Origin: Propionimicrobium lymphophilum DSM 4903
Lineage (GTDB): Bacteria > Actinomycetota > Actinomycetes > Propionibacteriales > Propionibacteriaceae
Reading direction: 5' to 3'
Length of the DNA stretch: 64,000 bases
NCBI RefSeq assembly: GCF_000423485.1
Contig: NZ_AUIB01000001.1
Span: 1-64,000, forward strand
Under the pieces are notes generated by a model that was not told the DNA's origin, did no database searches, and saw nothing but the letters and a program-made list of their open reading frames with translations. Within the stretch, counting starts at the first letter, position 1. Each line of letters starts with the position of its first letter. The position numbers and the translations under genes are program-made. This document shows, one piece after another, positions 50,542 to 58,334 of the stretch.

Positions 50542-51756
50542 TTAGAACTCGCGACGAATTGTCGCCACGGATGCCGTGCGGGCGTGCGCGGTGCGGTGCG
50601 GATCCTGGCCGCCCACGACACCCACCAGCAGGCCGTTAGCGGCGCCGGTGGCCGGGGTCCAGGCGGTGCCGCCGCTGGCGTCGTCGCCGCGGACGCAGAA
50701 CACGCGTCGAGCCTCCGCCCAGGCCGCAACCTGCTCGTTTACCTCGGGCTTGTTTGTGAGCGCCATGGCGTACCAGGCGTCGTCCAGATCCGCCTCGGTT
50801 ACCTCGCGTTCGACGAGCTTCAGCTTGCCCAGCTCGCCGAGAGACTTGATTCGCTCGTCGAAAGATGGTGCGACGACGGTGATGTCAGCGCCGGAATCAA
50901 TCAGCTTCTCGATGCGGCGGGCGGCGACGTGGCCGCCACCGGCCAGAACCACCTTGCGTCCGGCAAGAACCAGGCCGGCCAGGTAGACCTGTGGGGCGCC
51001 GTGGTCGGAGAGCTTGCCGGATGCGTCGCGGAACCGATCGACGACAACCTGGGCCAGCTCATCACAATCGCCGATGACGTCGGCAACGCGAACCTCGGCG
51101 TCGGGGTGAGCGGCGACCCACTCGTTAGCCTGCTTGTGGGTCCAGTTTTCTAGCCGGCCGTGGAACAGGAAGTGCGGCATGACGACGATCTTGCGTCCGC
51201 CCTTGTCGTAGGCCTGCTGCAGGCCCTCGGTCAGGTTCGGGTGCGTCACCTGAATATAGGCGTTAGTCAGGTCGGCGTAGCCGCCCTTTTCCAGCAGGAC
51301 GCGGCCAAGGCGCGCGTGATCGGCGTTCGGCGTAGTCAGACTGGTGCCGCGGCCAAGGAACACGACGCTGATCTCGTCGTCAGACCAGTCGCCTGCGGCA
51401 GCGGAAATGCGCTGGCAAACAGCGGAGATCATCCTCGGATCCGGCCCAAGATGCGGCGCATAAGTGACGCGCGAACCGGCCACGGTCTCGATGCCAGCAC
51501 CGAAGCCCTCGGGAATGTCCTCCTCGACGTGGCTGCCGGTGCCGATCATCAGCGGAACGACGACAGCGGACTTGTCGGCGTCGGTTTCGAGCGCATCGGT
51601 AACGGCGTCGGCGATGGTCGGCTCGTCCAGCTCGACGTAGCAATCAAGAACGCGGACGTCCGGCAGCATCCTGCGGACGCGGTCGATCAGCGCGCGGCAC
51701 TGCTGCTGGCCCTCTTCGATTCGAGTTCCGTGAGCTGCAATTACTAGTGCAGTCAT
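50542..51756 (-). CDS. cbiX: CbiX sirohydrochlorin cobaltochelatase fused to precorrin-2 dehydrogenase
   Basis: A 404-residue two-domain protein. Residues ~1-240 are a CbiX-type chelatase (ALVIAAHGTR with the metal-site His; VVPLMIGTGSHVEEDIP; VVMPHFLFHGRL with the second His pair). Residues ~252-404 are the NAD-dependent precorrin-2 dehydrogenase domain of CysG/Met8p/SirC (YLAGLVLAGRKVVLAGGGHVA, ADITVVAPSF). One chain would oxidise precorrin-2 to sirohydrochlorin and then insert cobalt, consecutive reactions. CobA, which makes precorrin-2, is separate. Confidence 0.9.
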   Translation of the reverse strand: MTALVIAAHGTRIEEGQQQCRALIDRVRRMLPDVRVLDCYVELDEPTIADAVTDALETDADKSAVVVPLMIGTGSHVEEDIPEGFGAGIETVAGSRVTYAPHLGPDPRMISAVCQRISAAAGDWSDDEISVVFLGRGTSLTTPNADHARLGRVLLEKGGYADLTNAYIQVTHPNLTEGLQQAYDKGGRKIVVMPHFLFHGRLENWTHKQANEWVAAHPDAEVRVADVIGDCDELAQVVVDRFRDASGKLSDHGAPQVYLAGLVLAGRKVVLAGGGHVAARRIEKLIDSGADITVVAPSFDERIKSLGELGKLKLVEREVTEADLDDAWYAMALTNKPEVNEQVAAWAEARRVFCVRGDDASGGTAWTPATGAANGLLVGVVGGQDPHRTAHARTASVATIRREF

Positions 51757-51771
51757 AGTTCTTCCCTTCGG

Positions 51772-53550
51772 TTATTTGGTTTCTTCTTCGAGCCACTTGT
51801 AATCGCGTGGCGTGACAACAACTTCCTTGTTTCGTCCCGTCTTGACCAGTCGGGTGGTTGACGACCCGACGAGCACGATGGAGCGCATGTCCACCCACTC
51901 GGGGTCGAAGTCTGCCAGCGTCGCCACGCGGTAGTTTTCGCCGGGCCGGGTTGCGTTCTGCACGACGGCGACGGGCGTGGTTTCGGGCCGGTTCCAGCCC
52001 AGGATTTCGAGCGCGCGCGGCAGGTGCTCGACTCGCTTATGGCTGCGGGGGTTATACAGCGCGACGACGAAGTCGCCCTCGGAGGCCGCCTTGAGTCGCT
52101 TCTCGATGTTGTCCCACGACGTGTGCAGGTCGGAAAGCGAGAGGGTGACGTGGTCGTGGCCGAGGAACGCGCCCAGAATCGACGATGCCGCCAGCTCAGC
52201 GGTTACGCCGGGCACGACGCTAACGTCGATGCCCTCGGTGCCCAACTCGAGGGTGGGGGAGGCCATAGCGTAGATCGCCGGGTCGCCGGAGCAGACGATG
52301 GAAACTTCGCGTCCCTCGCGTGCTTTCTCGATGGCCATAGCGATGCGTGCTTCTTCACTGCCCATGCCGGTTGAGATGACGTCGGTGCCGGGGCGAAGCA
52401 TGTGGCGGATCTGCGCGACGTAAGGACGGTAACCCACGACGACCGCGCTGGCGCGAAGCGTGTTCTTGGCCCGCGGGGTCAGCAGGTCGTCTGCACCGGG
52501 GCCGAGGCCGACGACGCTCAGGCGTCCCATCGGCTTGAGCCTGGCCACCGCGACGGTGACGTTCGGGGTCTTCTGTTTGTCGATTATCAGCTCGGAGCCG
52601 GCGACGTGGCTGGGCAGGTAGGACAGCGCGGAGGCCTCCGAAACCGAGCCGGTGCCGACCGCCTCGAGCGCGTGCTGCGACTGATTCGGCGTCTCGACCT
52701 TGGCTAGTTCGTCGGCGCTAAACGTGACGAACGGCACGCCCAGCTCGGCCGCGAAATCGATGAAGCCCTGCTCGTTGTCTTTGGCGTCGACGCTGGTCAG
52801 CGCGGTGACTGAAGACAGCGAAAGGTTGTTTTCTTCAAGAACTCGGGTGGCTAGCTCGCGGATCTCGGCGACGTCGGTGCCTCGGTTGCAGCCCATGCCA
52901 AGCACCAGCGACTTCGGGTGGATCGCTACGGTCGGCAGATCGTCGGGGACCTGGTTGGAATCGGTGACCAAAATGCGGAACTTGGCCGGTGCAACGGGCA
53001 GCTCCTTCACGTGGGTGCCGCGACGCTCGACGCGTGGAACGCCTGGCTCGTTGACGTTCTCGGGCAGTGCGGGCAGCGGCCAGCCGCCCCGAACCAACTC
53101 GACCGGCTCACCGTCCAACATGCCACGGGTGACGCCGGCGAGATCGCCGGTGGTGGCCCAGCCGAGCGTGTCCAGTCCGGGGATGTCCCTGCCATCGGTC
53201 GCGGTGGTGACGGTTGCGACCGCGCCGATGCCCTCGGCGATCTTGCGGGCCAGCTCGTTCGCCCCGCCCACGTGTCCGCCGACCAGCGGAATAGCGAATT
53301 TGCCGGCCTCGTCAACCACGACGACGGCCGGATCGGTCTTCTTGCTCTTCAGCAGATCGGCGATCAGCCTGGTGGTCGCGCCGAGCGCCAGGTGGCTGAT
53401 GATCAGATCGCATTCTTCCCAAGCAGTGCGCAGACCTTCGCCGGACTTGCCGAAGTAGTGCTTGGTTCCGCCGAGTACCTCGTCGAGTTGGGCAGCCCGG
53501 GCCTGTGCTGCGGGCGAGGTGGCTACCTGGCCAATGATTTTGTCGCTCAA
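51772..53550 (-). CDS. cbiGH: CbiG-CbiH fusion: cobalt-precorrin-5A hydrolase / precorrin-3B C17-methyltransferase
   Basis: A 592-residue fusion. The N-terminal ~335 residues are CbiG: LIISHLALGATTRLIA, VVVVDEAGKFAIPLVGGHVGGANELA, and the C-terminal CbiG domain SLVLGMGCNRGTDVAEI. Residues ~341-592 are CbiH/CobJ: GRLSVVGLGPGADDLLTPRAKNTL, VGYRPYVAQI, CSGDPAIYAMASPTLE, VVPGVTAELAASSILGAFLGHD and the end WVDMRSIVLVGSS. CbiG opens the ring lactone and releases acetaldehyde, a step special to the early-cobalt pathway; CbiH contracts the ring. Similar fusions are known in propionibacteria. Confidence 0.93.
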   Translation of the reverse strand: MSDKIIGQVATSPAAQARAAQLDEVLGGTKHYFGKSGEGLRTAWEECDLIISHLALGATTRLIADLLKSKKTDPAVVVVDEAGKFAIPLVGGHVGGANELARKIAEGIGAVATVTTATDGRDIPGLDTLGWATTGDLAGVTRGMLDGEPVELVRGGWPLPALPENVNEPGVPRVERRGTHVKELPVAPAKFRILVTDSNQVPDDLPTVAIHPKSLVLGMGCNRGTDVAEIRELATRVLEENNLSLSSVTALTSVDAKDNEQGFIDFAAELGVPFVTFSADELAKVETPNQSQHALEAVGTGSVSEASALSYLPSHVAGSELIIDKQKTPNVTVAVARLKPMGRLSVVGLGPGADDLLTPRAKNTLRASAVVVGYRPYVAQIRHMLRPGTDVISTGMGSEEARIAMAIEKAREGREVSIVCSGDPAIYAMASPTLELGTEGIDVSVVPGVTAELAASSILGAFLGHDHVTLSLSDLHTSWDNIEKRLKAASEGDFVVALYNPRSHKRVEHLPRALEILGWNRPETTPVAVVQNATRPGENYRVATLADFDPEWVDMRSIVLVGSSTTRLVKTGRNKEVVVTPRDYKWLEEETK

Positions 53551-53558
53551 TTGTTCTC

Positions 53559-54218
53559 CTAGATCTGCGGTACGGCGTCGAAGCCACCGACTATGGGGTG
53601 CTGTTCGCCGAGAGCTTCTGGCTCGTCGGGGTGGTGGTCGAGCACCAGGACGACGTTCGGTGAGGTGATTTCAGTGACCATTCGGGCCTCCGCCTCGTTC
53701 ATGACGCGGATTTGTTCATCGGCGCTGCCAAGTTTCTCGGCCAGCACGTAGGTCTTGCCCAAGCCCGCGGTGGCCTCGACGATCTGTGGCAGTGTGTTCT
53801 TCGGGTCGGTCAAAATGCCGACCTTCGGGTGCCGCCGGCAGGCGTCGAAGGCGGGCACCGGGTCGTTGCCGTGTGCAGAAACCAGCAAGGCGTCGTCCCA
53901 CGGCAGCCCGACGGCAGCGAAAGCCAGCTGCAGGCTGGTGACGACCGGCACAACCCGGACCTTTAGGCCGGCGGCACGGATGCGTCGCACGACTCCGTAA
54001 AACAGTGGGTCGCCGGAAGCAACCACGACGATCTTTCGGTTGAGGTTCTTCTTCATCTCGTCGATCGCCGGGGCGATGCGCCCGAGCACGACGCGCTTGT
54101 CCTCTTCGACGCCTAGCGCGTCCAGGTGACGCCTACCGCCCACCACCAGGTCGGCGTCTGCGGCGTCCCTACGAAGCTCTTCGGAGGGCTCGGCGATGAA
54201 TCCGTAAACGGTAATCAT
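53559..54218 (-). CDS. cbiE: (Cobalt-)precorrin-7 C5-methyltransferase
   Basis: A 219-residue tetrapyrrole methyltransferase of the CbiE type: VVGGRRHLDALG, IVVVASGDPLFYGVVRRI, VVTSLQLAFAAVGLPWDDALLVSAHG, VGILTDPKNTLPQI. The N-terminal glycine motif is weaker than in the other methyltransferases, typical for CbiE. Its partner CbiT is at 46243. It lies nine bases upstream of cbiGH. Confidence 0.9.
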   Translation of the reverse strand: MITVYGFIAEPSEELRRDAADADLVVGGRRHLDALGVEEDKRVVLGRIAPAIDEMKKNLNRKIVVVASGDPLFYGVVRRIRAAGLKVRVVPVVTSLQLAFAAVGLPWDDALLVSAHGNDPVPAFDACRRHPKVGILTDPKNTLPQIVEATAGLGKTYVLAEKLGSADEQIRVMNEAEARMVTEITSPNVVLVLDHHPDEPEALGEQHPIVGGFDAVPQI

Positions 54219-54242
54219 GTGTTGTCCTTTCGCGCGGCGGGC

Positions 54243-55058
54243 TCAGAGCGCCTCTGCGCCCTTATCGCGCAGATCCGCTGCGGCCTTCGGGTCCGCAGGG
54301 CGGTATTCGTGCCTGAAACCGGGGTGGTAGAGGTGCGATCGTTTAACCATGCGCTCCTCACTGAGGGCGGGGCCAACCAAAATGACCGTGTGCTTCCACA
54401 GCTTGTGGGCCTTCATCGTCGACTCGAGCTCGGAAAGCTTGCAGCGAACCATGAACTGGTCGGGCCAGGTGACCTGGTAGCCGATAATCACCGGGGTATC
54501 CTCGGGGTAGCCGCCGGCCAGTAACTCCTCCTGGAGCTGTTTCGAACGTGCTGCCGAAAGGTAAAGCGCCATCGTCGTGCCGTGCGAGGCGAAGTCGCGG
54601 ACATTTTCCTTCGGCGGCATCGGGGTGCGGCCACCCTCCAGACGGGTCAGGATAAGCGACTGCGAAACCTCGGGCAGGGTGATCTCGACGTCGCTCATCG
54701 CCGCAGCAGCAGAAAAAGCGGATACGCCCGGGATCGTCTCGTAGGGCACGCCCAGCTCGTCGAGAACCTGGCGCTGCTCTGCGGTTGCGCCATATATGGA
54801 GGGGTCTCCGGTGTGAACGCGAGCAACCAGAATACCCTCGTCGCGAGCGCGCTCGTAGTAGGGGAGGATGTCCTCCAGGGACGCGGAGGCCGAATCAATC
54901 AGCTCTGCGCCCTCCTTGTGGCGGGCGACGACCTCGGGGTTAACCAGCGACGATGCCCAAATGATGATGTCCGCGTTCGCGATGGTCTCGGCGCCGCGCA
55001 CCGTGATCAAGTCGGGGGCACCCGGGCCCGCACCTACGAAAACTACCTTGCCAGTCAC
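54243..55058 (-). CDS. cbiF: (Cobalt-)precorrin-4 C11-methyltransferase
   Basis: A 271-residue CbiF/CobM enzyme: VVFVGAGPGAPDLITVRGAETI, IIWASSLVNPEV, VARVHTGDPSIYGATAEQ, TIPGVSAFSAAAAMSDVEITLPEVSQSLILTR. The GTG at 55058 overlaps the cobI stop (GTGA) and has AGGAG upstream, so it is preferred over the open frame further back. It ends with ~25 extra residues after the fold. Confidence 0.94.
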   Translation of the reverse strand: MTGKVVFVGAGPGAPDLITVRGAETIANADIIIWASSLVNPEVVARHKEGAELIDSASASLEDILPYYERARDEGILVARVHTGDPSIYGATAEQRQVLDELGVPYETIPGVSAFSAAAAMSDVEITLPEVSQSLILTRLEGGRTPMPPKENVRDFASHGTTMALYLSAARSKQLQEELLAGGYPEDTPVIIGYQVTWPDQFMVRCKLSELESTMKAHKLWKHTVILVGPALSEERMVKRSHLYHPGFRHEYRPADPKAAADLRDKGAEAL

Positions 55059-55789
55059 AGTCGTTCTCCTAGTCCGTTGCGCTTCGGCGGCCACAAAACG
55101 CTGGTGAAGTACGGCGCCTCATCCAGCTCGCTGACCAATGAAATTTCTTCCTCGGGCAGCCCAACATTGCTGCCGACGACGGCGTCCTCGCCCACCTCGT
55201 TCAGGTGCTCTTTCAGCGCGGCGAAGTGGCGTCCGGCCTTGTAAACCACGCAGGTGTCGGCCACCTCGGAAACCTCGACGAGCTGGTCGATGCCTTTCTT
55301 CAGCGGCACGAGCGCCAGCACTTCGTCGCCCTCGCAAAGTGGGGTCTTCGAGGCGGCCGCGAGCGCCTGCATCGCCGTGATGCCGGGGATGACCTCCACC
55401 TCAACCTCTATCTTCTCGCGCACGCTGGCAACAAGATAGCTGAACGTGGAATACACAGAAGGGTCGCCGATGGTCGCGAAACCGATCTGCTTGGCGCCCG
55501 CCTCGAACTGTTCGATGGCCACGGCCGCGGACGTCTGCCAGTTGGTCATTCTGCGGGTGGTGACGCCTGTTGGGTCTTTCATCGTGAACGGCACGCGCAC
55601 GATCTTCTCGGCCATCTCGGGGGAAGCAGCCGTGATGATGGTCTCCGCACGCCCGGCATTGCTGCCGCTAGCTTCGGTGGATGGCACAAGAATGACGTCG
55701 CAATTGCGCAGCACCTTCAATGCTTTGACAGTAATTAAATCGGGATCCCCCGGGCCGACGCCAATGCCAAGTAGCCGTGGAAAATTCAC
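55055..55789 (-). CDS. cobI: (Cobalt-)precorrin-2 C20-methyltransferase
   Basis: A 244-residue CobI/CbiL enzyme: RLLGIGVGPGDPDLITVKALKVLRNCDVILVP, IGFATIGDPSVYSTFSYLV, VIPGITAMQALAAASKTPLCEGDE. GTG start with AGGAG five bases upstream. First gene of the riboswitch-led minus-strand operon cobI-cbiF-cbiE-cbiGH-cbiX-cobF. Confidence 0.94.
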   Translation of the reverse strand: MNFPRLLGIGVGPGDPDLITVKALKVLRNCDVILVPSTEASGSNAGRAETIITAASPEMAEKIVRVPFTMKDPTGVTTRRMTNWQTSAAVAIEQFEAGAKQIGFATIGDPSVYSTFSYLVASVREKIEVEVEVIPGITAMQALAAASKTPLCEGDEVLALVPLKKGIDQLVEVSEVADTCVVYKAGRHFAALKEHLNEVGEDAVVGSNVGLPEEEISLVSELDEAPYFTSVLWPPKRNGLGERL

Positions 55790-55799
55790 TAAATCTCCT

Positions 55800-55965
55800 A
55801 GCCACCCTAACCTCGAGGGTGTTTCGCTGTGGGGACGATCGGCCTGGCGACCGGGCTAACTGCGCGCCGCGCGCAGATACCGTTGCGGGACAGCGCCGGG
55901 TTCTCACCGGCTTCGCAAGCGTCTCGTCGTCGACTCGTGTCGACTCTGTCAAGCCTAGCGCGATA
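55800..55965 (-). promoter_or_regulatory. Cobalamin riboswitch controlling the cobI operon
   Basis: Read on the minus strand: AAGCCGGTGAGAACCCGG, the B12 box GCTGTCCCGCAACGGT (about 55880-55898), then GCCCGGTCGCCAGGCC (55842-55857), the standard aptamer order. A hairpin ACCCT-CGAGGTT-AGGGT near 55803-55820 ends just before the cobI ribosome binding site and is a good expression-platform candidate. Ends are approximate. Confidence 0.92.
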
Positions 55966-56005
55966 TCCCAACCACTCCCAACCTTATGAAGATGCAATTT
56001 GGGTC

Positions 56006-56048
56006 AAAAAGTATCGGGCCGCAAGAATCTTGCGGCCCGATACTTTTT
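56006..56048. terminator. Bidirectional terminator (malQ and riboswitch leader side)
   Basis: A 21-bp nearly continuous inverted repeat (56006-56026 with 56028-56048) with A and T runs at its ends lies five bases beyond the malQ stop. In practice the innermost bases form the loop. Confidence 0.82.
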
Positions 56049-56053
56049 CTAAC

Positions 56054-57985
56054 TTATTTATCTAGCTTGCGCCCCTGTTCGATGACGCTGACCAGCTCGT
56101 CGGCAAGCGACGACGTCATGATGTCGTCCACCGGGCGGGGCAGCGCGATGCGCCAGTTCGGGTACTGGTCGATGGTGCCGGGCATGTTCGGGCGCTCCTT
56201 GACGCTGGCGGCATCGTCCAGGTTGAGCAGGACGACTCGGCTCGGTGCGTCGCGCAGCATCCGGTAGCGCTCGATGATCATCGACTGGACGTCGTCGCGG
56301 GTGATCTGGTTGAGCGGCTTCGCCGGGTCGACGTGAGCCATTTCGCATAGCACCTGGCGAGTGCTTTCGACCTGTGCCCAGTCTGCACTCTTGCCGATGC
56401 GCTTCAGCTCGGAGACGTCGAAACCGGTTGCTAGGCCGGCGACCGTCACTTGGTCGTGCGTGGAGCTGGTGCCCACTCCCAGGGTCGGGAACTCGCGAAC
56501 CGGGGTGCGCATTGCGGAGCGGTTACCCAGCATGCCGATTTCTTCCATCGTCTCGCGCACGCCGCCTGCTACGGTGCCCATGTCCTCGCCAACAACCCAG
56601 CTGTTCTGGCGGTAGCATTCCAGCCTGATGATGGCAAGCATGGCGTCCACCGGGTAGTGGATGTAGACGCCGTCGGCCGCGCTGCCGGAAACCGGCACCC
56701 AGTAGAGGCGCCAGAGCTGCATGACGTGGTCGATGCGCATCGCGCCGGCGTCGCGCAGGGTGGCGCGAACCATATCGATGAACGGCTTGAAATCCACCTC
56801 CGCGAGCTTCTGCGGGTTGAACGGCGGCAAGCCCCAGCGCTGACCCTCGATGTTGTGGCTATCCGGGGGAGCGCCGATCTCGAAGTCGAACTCGAGGATG
56901 TCCTGATTGATCCAGGCGTCTTGGGAGGCCGAGTCGGAACCAACGGCCAGGTCCGCGATGACGTCTACACCCTCGCGGCAAGCTGCAGCGTACTGGACGT
57001 GGGCAACCCACTGCATCCAGCTGTGGAAATCGATGAGGTCGGAGTTCTCGTTGACGAATTCGGCAACCGCGTCGGAGGAAATGTTCTGGTATTCCTTCGG
57101 CCATTTGCGCCAGTCGGTGCCGTACTTTTCGGCGATGGCGGACCAGGTGGAGAAGTCGGAAAGCTTCTTACCCCACTGCTCGAACCAGGCGTCTCGCTCG
57201 ATGTTCGGGTCGTTTCGGACGGCCTTCCAGATGCGCAGCAGCGCCTCGCGCTTCAGCTTCCAGACGGCTGCACGGTCGATCATGCGTTCCTTGTTTAGCT
57301 TGCAGCCTGCCTCCGCGAGGTCGGTCAGGTCTACGTGCTCGGCGCCGAGGACGTCGCCCGGTGCGATGTGTAGGACGTTCAGGAAGATCCTGGACGCGGG
57401 CGAGTATGGCGATGCCTGCGGGTGCTCGGTCGGGCCGATGGCGTGGACCGGCGAGACCTGCACGCAGCTCGCGCCCTGCATGGCGGCGATGCGGCAGATC
57501 AGCGCGAGGTCGCGGAAATCGCCGATGCCCCAAGACGAGCGGGAGCGTGCCGAATAAAGCTGAATCTGCCAACCCCAACTACGCTGTGGGGTCTGAATTT
57601 TTTCAGGCGTGCAGATGACGAAGCGGCGGACGCCAGCGTCGTTGTAAAGAATGTGGTATCCGGGCATGTCCACCAGGCCTTCGGCGCGGTAGTGATGCCC
57701 GTTCTCTAGGATTAGCGTTCCATAGAGTTCTGGGTGGTAGCGACCCGGGCTGCATACCAGCGGGCCGTTTTCGTTGTCTAGCGGTACGGAAGTATCAAAC
57801 CTGTTTGCGACTAGCTCTAGCGTCTTTGTTGGTGTCTTGACCCAATCGCCTTTGGTATTCACGTAACCGCTGGTCACTCCATATCGGCCTACGCGAGACA
57901 TTATTTCGCCGCGGTGCGCGTCGTCTGTGCTGGTAGCGCTATGCGATATGCCGCGGGTTTCGTGGTCTGATGAAATGTTATTCAC
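56054..57985 (-). CDS. malQ: 4-alpha-glucanotransferase (amylomaltase)
   Basis: A 643-residue GH77 enzyme that transfers glucan chains in maltodextrin/glycogen metabolism. Key stretches: WGIGDFRDLALICRIAAMQGAS, SPYSPASRIFLNVLHI, VIADLAVGSDSASQDAW, MRIDHVMQLWRLYWVP (nucleophile region), and SWVVGEDMGTV (acid/base Glu). An N-terminal ~120-residue extension precedes the catalytic domain, common in actinobacterial MalQ. GTG start at 57985 with an AGGA element; a downstream in-frame ATG (Met29) is possible. Monocistronic. Confidence 0.92.
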   Translation of the reverse strand: MNNISSDHETRGISHSATSTDDAHRGEIMSRVGRYGVTSGYVNTKGDWVKTPTKTLELVANRFDTSVPLDNENGPLVCSPGRYHPELYGTLILENGHHYRAEGLVDMPGYHILYNDAGVRRFVICTPEKIQTPQRSWGWQIQLYSARSRSSWGIGDFRDLALICRIAAMQGASCVQVSPVHAIGPTEHPQASPYSPASRIFLNVLHIAPGDVLGAEHVDLTDLAEAGCKLNKERMIDRAAVWKLKREALLRIWKAVRNDPNIERDAWFEQWGKKLSDFSTWSAIAEKYGTDWRKWPKEYQNISSDAVAEFVNENSDLIDFHSWMQWVAHVQYAAACREGVDVIADLAVGSDSASQDAWINQDILEFDFEIGAPPDSHNIEGQRWGLPPFNPQKLAEVDFKPFIDMVRATLRDAGAMRIDHVMQLWRLYWVPVSGSAADGVYIHYPVDAMLAIIRLECYRQNSWVVGEDMGTVAGGVRETMEEIGMLGNRSAMRTPVREFPTLGVGTSSTHDQVTVAGLATGFDVSELKRIGKSADWAQVESTRQVLCEMAHVDPAKPLNQITRDDVQSMIIERYRMLRDAPSRVVLLNLDDAASVKERPNMPGTIDQYPNWRIALPRPVDDIMTSSLADELVSVIEQGRKLDK

Positions 57986-58334
57986 GTGGCGATCCTACAT
58001 GAATACTCTTTTGAGCTTGGACATAGTTCAGATCAGTTTTGGCAACTTAATCTATATCTGCGCAAGTCATCGGCGGAATTGTTGCCTATGGCGAATGAAT
58101 GATTGCAGACAATTGCTTGTTAGATGATTACATAACCGAACTATAGGAAATGAATCCGTTTTGTTTATAGGTTCACTAGACCTAAGTAATAGTTTTCCCT
58201 TGCTGCAACTGGTACTCAAGTTATATTTTCTGTCTGTCTAGCGGTGTACTCTGAATCTGCTGGATGACCCTCGCATCGCACCTGCAAAAGTGCCTAACAA
58301 GGGGGTTTCAGAAGAAGTTTTAGAGCGGAGCAAA
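57986..58334 (+). other. Intergenic region between malQ and the GltD-like gene
   Basis: About 350 bp, A+T-rich in the middle, carrying the divergent promoters. I see no convincing palindrome, RNA gene or small gene. Confidence 0.4.
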
